This document shows, piece after piece, positions 7,055 through 11,281 of a stretch of DNA of 11,281 nucleotides; positions within the stretch are counted from its first letter, which is position 1; every line of letters starts with the position of its first letter. Location: the NCBI GenBank assembly GCA_045544835.1, contig JAZPZS010000189.1, positions 1-11,281 of the forward strand. Direction: 5' to 3'. A program made the position numbers and the translations under genes. This stretch comes from UBA1189 sp045544835 (GTDB lineage: Bacteria > Bacteroidota > Bacteroidia > Bacteroidales > Bacteroidaceae). The notes beneath the pieces were generated by a model, which saw only the letters and a list, made by a program, of their open reading frames with translations, did no database searches and had not been told where the DNA came from.

Positions 7055-7489
7055 ATGGACGATAAGAGGAAACATATATTGGTGCTCAACGGACCCAATC
7101 TGAATCTGTTGGGCAAGCGCGAGCCGGGCATTTATGGCAACGACTCTATGGAGAGCTGTTTTGCAGCTTTGCAGGAGCGCTACCCCGATGTGGAGCTCGA
7201 GTATTATCAGTCGAATGTGGAGGGCGAACTCATCAACAAGCTGCACGAGGTGGGCTTCACCTGCAATGGCATCGTGCTTAATGCCGGTGCCTATACGCAT
7301 ACCTCGGTGGCCATACATGATGCCATCAAGGCTATCAGTGCCCCTGTGGTGGAAGTGCATATCTCCAATGTATACCAGCGCGAGACCTATAGGCACACGT
7401 CCCTCATCACGGGAGCCTGCATCGGTGTTATCGGTGGGTTTGGCATGGACTCATATCGTTTGGCCATAGAAGCATTGTTGCAGTTATGA
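7055..7489 (+). CDS. aroQ: 3-dehydroquinate dehydratase, type II
   Basis: It removes water from 3-dehydroquinate to give 3-dehydroshikimate, the third step of the shikimate pathway to aromatic amino acids, in the cytoplasm. At 144 residues it has the normal length of the type II dodecameric enzyme. Visible residues: NGPNLNLLGKREPGIYG (12-28) with the catalytic Arg22 and Tyr27; NAGAYTHTS (76-84) with the substrate-binding Asn76; and VEVHISNVYQRE (99-110) with the general acid His102. The start ATG 7055 has an unusually purine-rich lead (AGAAGGAAAGGAAT), so a Shine-Dalgarno-like site may be used here. Its stop overlaps the start of the O-methyltransferase by 4 bp (ATGA), indicating co-transcription and coupling. 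Confidence 0.97.
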   Translation: MDDKRKHILVLNGPNLNLLGKREPGIYGNDSMESCFAALQERYPDVELEYYQSNVEGELINKLHEVGFTCNGIVLNAGAYTHTSVAIHDAIKAISAPVVEVHISNVYQRETYRHTSLITGACIGVIGGFGMDSYRLAIEALLQL

Positions 7490-8127
7490 TTCATCATCAA
7501 GAGGCGATAGACAGTTACATATTGGCCCACATGGATGAGGAGAGCGACTACCTGAAGGCGCTCTACCGGCAGACCCATGTGAAGTTGCTCAACCCCCGCA
7601 TGACATCGGGGCATCTGCAAGGCCGCCTGCTGAAGATGTTGGTGCAGATGATACGTCCGCATCGTATCCTTGAGATAGGCACTTTCACCGGATATTCGGC
7701 ACTCTGCATGGCCGAGGGATTGAGCGAGGAGGGTAGGCTACACACCTACGAAATCGACGATGAATTGGAGGATTTTACTCGTCCTTGGATTGAGGGGTCG
7801 CCTCATGGGCATAAGGTGTGCTTCCACATCGGCAATGCCTTGGAAGAGGTACCTTCGTTGGGCGAGACTTTCGACCTCGTATTCATGGATGGCGACAAGC
7901 GCCAGTACGTGGACTACTATGAAATGGCTTTGGCACATACCTCAAAAAATGCATTTATTTTGGCAGACAACACCCTTTGGGATGGTCATGTGGTAGAAAA
8001 AGCGTATCTTTGTGACCGTCAAACGGCGGCTATCAATGAGTTCAATGCCTTTGTGGCTGCAGATAAACGAGTGGAGAAACTTATCCTTCCCTTGCGCGAT
8101 GGACTGACGATGATTAGGAAAAAGTAG
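7486..8127 (+). CDS. SAM-dependent O-methyltransferase (Methyltransf_3 / YrrM-TrmR type)
   Basis: This 213-residue Rossmann-fold enzyme transfers a methyl group from SAM. Motif I is ILEIGTFTGYSAL (61-73). The acidic end of the second strand is YEIDDE (88-93). Metal-binding residues of the catechol-OMT-like family are visible at Asp135 (FMDGDK) and at Asp161-Asn162 (ADNTLWDGHV). Bacterial members include B. subtilis YrrM/TrmR, which methylates 5-hydroxyuridine in tRNA; that role is plausible here but small-molecule catechol-like substrates cannot be excluded. The ATG overlaps the aroQ stop by 4 bp. The gene is followed within 4 bp by a hairpin-rich repeat instead of directly by rbfA. Confidence 0.92.
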   Translation: MIHHQEAIDSYILAHMDEESDYLKALYRQTHVKLLNPRMTSGHLQGRLLKMLVQMIRPHRILEIGTFTGYSALCMAEGLSEEGRLHTYEIDDELEDFTRPWIEGSPHGHKVCFHIGNALEEVPSLGETFDLVFMDGDKRQYVDYYEMALAHTSKNAFILADNTLWDGHVVEKAYLCDRQTAAINEFNAFVAADKRVEKLILPLRDGLTMIRKK

Positions 8128-8130
8128 AAG

Positions 8131-8273
8131 AGGACCCCATCCCTCCCTTAGGGAGGGGGAGTGGTTCTGTTAAAGAGTGAATTAATTATTATAAAAATGC
8201 CATGCCCCCGTCCAAGGCAGTCTCGGAGGCTCTCCCCATAGAGGGGAAGGAGCCCGAAGGGCAGAGGGGGTCT
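8131..8273. repeat. GC-rich, hairpin-rich MITE-like intergenic repeat
   Basis: The segment has related ends in inverted orientation: AGGACCCCATC at 8131-8141 versus AAGACCCCCTC on the other strand ending at 8273, with GACCCC exact. Each end carries a hairpin: CCCTCCC TTA GGGAGGG (8141-8157), TCCCC/GGGGA (8233-8247) and GCCC GAA GGGC (8252-8262). The centre (8165-8200) is A/T-rich. Such CCCTCCC...GGGAGGG units are common dispersed repeats in Bacteroidales genomes as I recall. It occupies nearly the whole gap between the O-methyltransferase and rbfA, ending 7 bp before the rbfA ATG. Its first hairpin could attenuate read-through, although no T-run follows. Confidence 0.6.
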
Positions 8274-8280
8274 TTAATAG

Positions 8281-8613
8281 ATGGAATCAACCAGACAAAG
8301 TAAAATCTCTCGTCTCATCCAAAAGGAGTTGAGCGACATCTTTTTGATGCAGGCCAAGTCGATGAATGGTGTGTTAGTGTCGGTGACCGCCGTGCGCATC
8401 AGTCCTGACCTCAGCATTGCCCGAGTGTATATCAGCGTATTTCCATCGGAGCGTGGCGATGAGATTGTAAAGAACCTCAATAACAACATGCGTGCTATCC
8501 GCTTTGAGTTGGGTTCGCGCTTGCGCCATCAGCTGCGCATCATACCGGAGTTGAAGTTCTTTATCGATGACTCGCTCGATTATCTGGAGCGTATCGATGA
8601 ATTGCTCAAATAA
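8281..8613 (+). CDS. rbfA: Ribosome-binding factor A
   Basis: RbfA is a KH-fold protein that binds the immature 30S subunit and assists processing of the 5' end of 16S rRNA and late maturation. The 110-residue product shows the usual start (STRQSKISRLIQKELSDIF), the beta segment GVLVSVTAVRISPDLSIARVYISVF (30-54) and the family ending LRHQLRIIPELKFFIDDSLDYLERIDELL (81-109). The start ATG 8281 is the only one that gives the full N-terminal helix; it follows TTTAATAG directly after the repeat, so the gene's own leader is mostly repeat sequence. It is followed 27 bp later by the ABC permease, the usual partner order in Bacteroidales. Confidence 0.95.
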   Translation: MESTRQSKISRLIQKELSDIFLMQAKSMNGVLVSVTAVRISPDLSIARVYISVFPSERGDEIVKNLNNNMRAIRFELGSRLRHQLRIIPELKFFIDDSLDYLERIDELLK

Positions 8614-8630
8614 TGTCGGTCCTATCTTTG
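8602..8630 (+). promoter_or_regulatory. Possible internal promoter before the ABC permease
   Basis: TATCTTTG at 8623-8630 is a perfect -7 box. The -33 position holds only TTG (8602-8604), with 18 bp spacing. Transcription would start about 4 nt before the permease ATG (8641), giving a nearly leaderless mRNA. This may be chance. Confidence 0.3.
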
Positions 8631-8640
8631 GTCGCTCCTG

Positions 8641-9873
8641 ATGAACCTTCCGTTCTACATAGCGAAGCGTTACCTCTTCTCCAAGAAGTCGCATAATGCC
8701 ATCAACATCATCTCGGGCATCTCGGTCTGCGGTGTGGCACTGGCTACGCTGGCATTGGTGTGTACACTCTCCGTGTTCAACGGCTTTCACGACCTCATAG
8801 CCAGCTTCTTCACTCACTTCGATCCCGACCTCAAGGTCGAGGCCGTCAAGGGCAAGACCTTCGTTCCCGACTCCGCCATGATTGTCTCTTTGGAAGAGGT
8901 TGTAGGGGTAGAGGTGGTGAGCCAAACCTTAGAAGACAATGCTATGGCCAAATACAAGGAGCGTCAGACGATGGTCACCATCAAGGGTGTCGATGATAAT
9001 TTCCAGGCACTCACCGACATTGAGGCGATTCTTTATGGTGATCCCCAGCTCAAACTCTATGATGCCGTGGTCGATTATGGAATCATGGGGCAGCAACTGA
9101 TGTATATGCTGGGCACCGGCATCCAGCCCTACGATCCTATTGAGGTGTATGCTCCGCGTAAGGGAGTCCGTGTGAACATGTCGAACCCTTTGGCTAACTT
9201 CCACCGTCAGCCCCTCTATTCTCCGGGCAACGTGTTCAACATCAATGACAGCCGTTATGCCTCCTCCTACATCATCACCTCGCTCGACTATGCCCGTCGC
9301 CTGTTTGGCTACACGTCCGAGGCGAGTGCCATTGAGTTGCGCCTGCAGGCCGATGCCGATATCCCGTCCGTCAAGCGGGCGGTGGCTTCGGTAGTGGGCG
9401 AGGGCTTCACCGTCAAAGACCGCTATGAGCAGCAGGCCGATACCTTCAAGGTTGTGCAGATTGAGAAGTTCATCTCCTACCTCTTCCTCTGTTTCATTCT
9501 TATGGTGGCGTGCTTCAATATCATCAGTTCCGTATCGATGCTCATCCTTGACAAGCGCGACAATGCCGACACGCTGCGTAGCCTTGGAGCGCCTGATGCG
9601 CTTGTTTCCCGCGTTTTCATCTATGAAGGCAACCTCATTGCCCTGATGGGTGCTCTCATCGGCCTTGTGTTGGGAGTGGTGCTATGTCTGCTACAGCAAC
9701 AGTTCGGTATTATCGGTTTGGGAGGTGATGGCCAGTTTGTTGTCGATGCCTATCCCGTGAGGGTACAGTTGAGCGATATCGTGCTCGTCTTCATCTCTGT
9801 GCTTGTGGTGAGTGCCCTCTCCGTATGGTTTCCCATCCGCCTGCTTAATCGTTATTTTTCAGTTGCGTCATAA
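8641..9873 (+). CDS. FtsX-like ABC transporter permease, LolC/LolE type
   Basis: This 410-residue inner-membrane protein has the classic MacB/FtsX layout: short cytoplasmic N-terminus, membrane helix 1 (about 22-47), a large periplasmic domain (about 50-275), then helices at about 278-302, 331-351 and 379-398. After helix 2, DKRDNADTLRSLGAPDALVSRVF (304-326) matches the cytoplasmic coupling segment that contacts the ATPase. In the Lol system such permeases work with LolD to extract lipoproteins from the inner membrane and hand them to LolA; that role is the best guess and is not proven. No ATPase gene is in the window. The start ATG 8641 begins MNLPFYIAKRYLFSKKSHNAIN, typical of Bacteroidetes members. 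It probably forms an operon with rbfA. Its 3' end overlaps the opposing thioesterase gene by 29 bp. Confidence 0.9.
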   Translation: MNLPFYIAKRYLFSKKSHNAINIISGISVCGVALATLALVCTLSVFNGFHDLIASFFTHFDPDLKVEAVKGKTFVPDSAMIVSLEEVVGVEVVSQTLEDNAMAKYKERQTMVTIKGVDDNFQALTDIEAILYGDPQLKLYDAVVDYGIMGQQLMYMLGTGIQPYDPIEVYAPRKGVRVNMSNPLANFHRQPLYSPGNVFNINDSRYASSYIITSLDYARRLFGYTSEASAIELRLQADADIPSVKRAVASVVGEGFTVKDRYEQQADTFKVVQIEKFISYLFLCFILMVACFNIISSVSMLILDKRDNADTLRSLGAPDALVSRVFIYEGNLIALMGALIGLVLGVVLCLLQQQFGIIGLGGDGQFVVDAYPVRVQLSDIVLVFISVLVVSALSVWFPIRLLNRYFSVAS

Positions 9874-10234
9874 ATCGCTCCCTGTCTACGACAAAGCGGA
9901 GATGCTCGCCCTCTCCAATGATACCCTCCTCGTCCTTGGCGATGATGGTAAATCGCAGTTTGCGACCCTCTACGGCTGTTAGCGTGGCTGTTGCGGATAT
10001 CGTGCGTCCATGGGCTGTAGGCTTCAGATGTGTCGATGATATTTGTCCACCTACCGTGGTTGATTCTTGAGGGATGTAAGGTGCTACTGCCCGCATGGCG
10101 GCTTCTTCCATTAGTGCTATCATGGCAGGTGTAGCCAACACGTGCAGGTCACCACTCCCCATGTGAATTGCGAGATGATGTTCCTCCACTTTTTTGGTAC
10201 ATGTATAGGTCAATCCATTCTTTAGCATAGTCAT
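9845..10234 (-). CDS. Hot-dog fold thioesterase, FlK-like
   Basis: The 129-residue cytoplasmic protein fits the predicted thioesterase family related to fluoroacetyl-CoA thioesterase FlK. The key segment ATPAMIALMEEAAMRAV (34-50) carries a Thr (35) and Glu (43) in positions like the FlK Thr/Glu pair, and STHLKPTAHG (67-76) carries a His (69) like its catalytic His. The likely reaction is hydrolysis of a short acyl-CoA; the natural substrate is unknown and resistance to fluoroacetate should not be assumed. The start is ATG 10234, preceded by AAAGAGGAA; an in-frame ATG two codons later is an alternative. The last nine codons lie antisense to the end of the permease gene. The gene is divergent from the sigma factor. 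Confidence 0.85.
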   Translation of the reverse strand: MTMLKNGLTYTCTKKVEEHHLAIHMGSGDLHVLATPAMIALMEEAAMRAVAPYIPQESTTVGGQISSTHLKPTAHGRTISATATLTAVEGRKLRFTIIAKDEEGIIGEGEHLRFVVDRERFMTQLKNND

Positions 10235-10263
10235 TTCCTCTTTTGATGATTGGTTTTTTATTA

Positions 10264-10294
10264 CAAAGTTACGATGCTTCGGGATAATCAGGAA
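10264..10294 (-). promoter_or_regulatory. Candidate promoter of the thioesterase gene
   Basis: On the minus strand TAACTTTG (10271-10264) is a perfect Bacteroidetes -7 box; the -33 position (10294-10291, TTCC) with 19 bp spacing is a weak match. The UTR would be about 20-25 nt. The gap 10235-10548 (314 bp) otherwise holds very T-rich plus-strand sequence (10301-10340), the direct repeats listed separately and the sigma -7 box. Confidence 0.5.
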
Positions 10295-10370
10295 GAGATG
10301 TCGATTGTTTTTTTGTTTTTTGGATTATTTTTTTCTCTGTTGTGGGGGGATTGTTGTTCATTTAATGGGG

Positions 10371-10421
10371 GTTTTTGTACAGAAAACAGTTCTTCCCCTT
10401 TTTATTGACTGTTTTTGTACA
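10371..10421 (+). repeat. Direct repeat GTTTTTGTACA, two copies 40 bp apart, upstream of the sigma gene
   Basis: GTTTTTGTACA occurs at 10371-10381 and again at 10411-10421, an exact 11-base match with a 40-bp period (close to four helical turns). The downstream copy ends 21 bp before the candidate -7 box of the sigma gene, so this could be a pair of regulator sites. Function is unknown. Confidence 0.5.
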
Positions 10422-10442
10422 ATCCTCTTTCGTTTTTGATGA

Positions 10443-10450
10443 TACTTTTG
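10443..10450 (+). promoter_or_regulatory. Candidate -7 box of the sigma factor gene
   Basis: TACTTTTG is a perfect TAnnTTTG match. No TTTG lies at the normal 19-21 bp upstream; the nearest (10414-10417, inside the direct repeat) is 25 bp away. The promoter may need an activator or another sigma factor. The UTR would be about 90 nt. Confidence 0.42.
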
Positions 10451-10548
10451 CAGCGTCAGATGCGGTGGAACAGATCTGCTTTGGTCGCCAACCAGCATCC
10501 GGGACACCCTTTACTACTCGGGATAGAATTAGTATTAACAACAATATA

Positions 10549-11064
10549 ATGGTGAAGACTATGACAACAGAAAAATTCGAAAGAGACTTGGTTTCCGTAC
10601 AGGACGAACTGCTTCGTTACGCTTATAAGCTAACTATGGACCGGGATGAGGCTTACGACCTATTGCAAGAGACTTCGCTTAAAGCATTGGACAATCAGGA
10701 CAAGTACACCCCCGACACCAATTTTAAGGGCTGGATGTATACCATCATGCGCAATATCTTTATCAATAACTATCGAAAGACGGTTCGCGACCAGACCTTC
10801 GTGGACCATACCGATAACCTCTTTCATCTCTCTCTTCCTCAGGACGCAGGATTTGCCAGCACAGAGAGTGCCTATGACACCAAGGAAATACGCAAGGTTG
10901 TCAACTCCCTTCCCAGGGAGTATCGTGTGCCTTTTGCTATGCACGTGTCAGGATTCAAGTATCGTGAGATTGCTGTCAAGCTCTCTCTCCCTTTGGGAAC
11001 GGTCAAGAGTCGCATCTTCTTTACTCGCCAGCGCCTACAAGCTCAGCTCAAGGATTTCCGTTAG
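10549..11064 (+). CDS. RNA polymerase sigma-70 family factor, ECF (group 4) type
   Basis: The product directs RNA polymerase to a set of promoters. It contains only regions 2 and 4, as in ECF factors: region 2 at about 19-80 (AYDLLQETSLKAL and FKGWMYTIMRNIFINNYRK, the -10 recognition helix) and region 4 at about 115-168 (LPREYRVPFAMHVSGFKYREIAVKLSLPLGTVKSRIFFTRQRL), with a helix-turn-helix. Length 171 residues from ATG 10549; an in-frame ATG at 10561 gives MTTEKFERDL, the start usual in relatives as I recall, and is equally good. The frame stays open upstream to a TTG at 10375, but that stretch covers the promoter region and is rejected. No anti-sigma gene follows; an insertion sequence begins about 85 bp after the stop. 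Regulon and signal are unknown. Confidence 0.93.
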   Translation: MVKTMTTEKFERDLVSVQDELLRYAYKLTMDRDEAYDLLQETSLKALDNQDKYTPDTNFKGWMYTIMRNIFINNYRKTVRDQTFVDHTDNLFHLSLPQDAGFASTESAYDTKEIRKVVNSLPREYRVPFAMHVSGFKYREIAVKLSLPLGTVKSRIFFTRQRLQAQLKDFR

Positions 11065-11184
11065 TGGAGCTTATCATTATGCTAGTGTGAGATACGTGTT
11101 TCACAAGTTATTTTGCAATACTTGTTATGTTTCTATAAAAAATTATTGGTGTCCGATAAAACTTTTTTTAGAGAATAAAAATTT

Positions 11185-11219
11185 AGGACTGGTTCCATTT
11201 GGAGGAATCAGTCCTTTTT
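11185..11219 (+). terminator. Hairpin with T-run between the IS end and the transposase start
   Basis: AGGACTGGTTCC (11185-11196) pairs with GGAATCAGTCCT (11204-11215), 12 pairs including one G-T, with a 7-base loop, followed by TTTT. It may stop transcription entering from the sigma gene and may double as the terminator of that gene. Confidence 0.72.
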
Positions 11220-11229
11220 GGTTATTTTG
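11198..11229 (+). promoter_or_regulatory. Candidate transposase promoter with its -33 box in the terminator loop
   Basis: TTTG (11198-11201) in the loop of the hairpin, 20 bp, then TTATTTTG (11222-11229), one mismatch to TAnnTTTG. The start codon follows 25 bp after the -7 box. The same spacing is seen at aroQ. Confidence 0.4.
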
Positions 11230-11253
11230 GTTTTACCACAAACTCTTATAACC

Positions 11254-11281
11254 ATGGGCAAAAGTAGTCATTTTATCGGAC
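11254..11281 (+). CDS. Transposase, first nine codons only (probable IS4 family), truncated by window edge
   Basis: ATG at 11254 opens MGKSSHFIG and the window ends one base into codon ten. Several Bacteroidetes IS4-type transposases begin with MGKS-x-x-F-x-GQP as I remember them, which agrees with this start and with the terminal repeat and hairpin just upstream. Nine codons cannot prove a family; the call depends mostly on context. The last 11 bases are the inverse of the element's left terminal repeat. Confidence 0.5.

Larger units (their letters stand above)
11151..11281 (+). mobile_element. Left end of an insertion sequence (probable IS4 family), truncated by window edge
   Basis: GTCCGATAAAA at 11151-11161 (within GGTGTCCGATAAAAC) looks like an IS terminal repeat of the kind seen in Bacteroidetes elements. 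It is followed by a strong hairpin, a promoter-like pair and the start of a reading frame resembling an IS4-type transposase. An exact inverted copy, TTTTATCGGAC, ends the window at 11271-11281. The true left boundary may be 11148-11151. No target duplication can be seen because the right end is missing. A 131-bp non-autonomous element with 11-bp inverted ends is the main alternative. Confidence 0.6.

Noticed and set aside
10375..10548. N-terminal extension of the sigma factor to a TTG start
   Set aside because: The stretch contains the direct repeat and the -7 box, and ECF factors begin shortly before region 2.
11065..11147. A possible remnant of an anti-sigma gene after the sigma stop
   Set aside because: All frames are closed or featureless over 83 bp; nothing coding can be supported.
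1..11281. tRNA, rRNA genes and CRISPR arrays
   Set aside because: No cloverleaf-like segments, rRNA-like stretches or regularly spaced repeats were seen anywhere in the window.

Overview
The window looks like chromosomal DNA of a Bacteroidales bacterium, most likely of the Prevotella/Bacteroides type. Four things point there: promoters of the Bacteroidetes form (TTTG, 19-20 bp, TAnnTTTG) in front of several genes, A-rich translation starts with few Shine-Dalgarno sites, a large secreted protein with an N-terminal signal peptide and a degenerate type-A sorting-like C-terminus, and the ~430-residue form of MetK. Species cannot be set from this sequence.

Layout. 1-379 is the 3' end of an S41 (C-terminal processing) peptidase gene, closed by a perfect 30-nt palindrome (400-429). 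Convergent to it is a 989-residue secreted multidomain zinc metalloprotease (454-3423, minus). The 404-bp divergent region 3424-3827 holds back-to-back promoters and, on the plus strand, a SAM-II-type riboswitch (about 3617-3671) at the very 5' end of the metK transcript. A 44-codon hydrophobic small ORF (3657-3791) begins inside the conserved 3' part of that aptamer. metK (3828-5120) follows, then ATP-dependent PEP carboxykinase pckA (5358-6962) on its own promoter and with a strong terminator. The -33 box of the next promoter lies in that terminator's loop and drives aroQ (7055-7489), which overlaps an O-methyltransferase gene by 4 bp (7486-8127). A GC-rich, hairpin-rich, MITE-like repeat (8131-8273) fills the gap before rbfA (8281-8613), which is followed by a LolC/E-type ABC permease (8641-9873). 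A small hot-dog thioesterase (9845-10234, minus) overlaps the permease end by 29 bp. A 314-bp divergent region leads to an ECF-type sigma factor (10549-11064). The window ends in the left end of an insertion sequence, probably IS4 family, with the first codons of its transposase.

How the genes relate. metK makes S-adenosylmethionine and its leader carries a SAM sensor, so the unit looks self-regulating; the O-methyltransferase is a SAM consumer. pckA sits at the PEP/oxaloacetate node and aroQ is in the shikimate pathway, which starts from PEP. rbfA and the permease are housekeeping (30S maturation; probable lipoprotein release). The most notable features are the SAM-II aptamer with a nested small ORF, and two loci where a promoter -33 box is embedded in a terminator hairpin loop with almost identical geometry (aroQ and the IS transposase).
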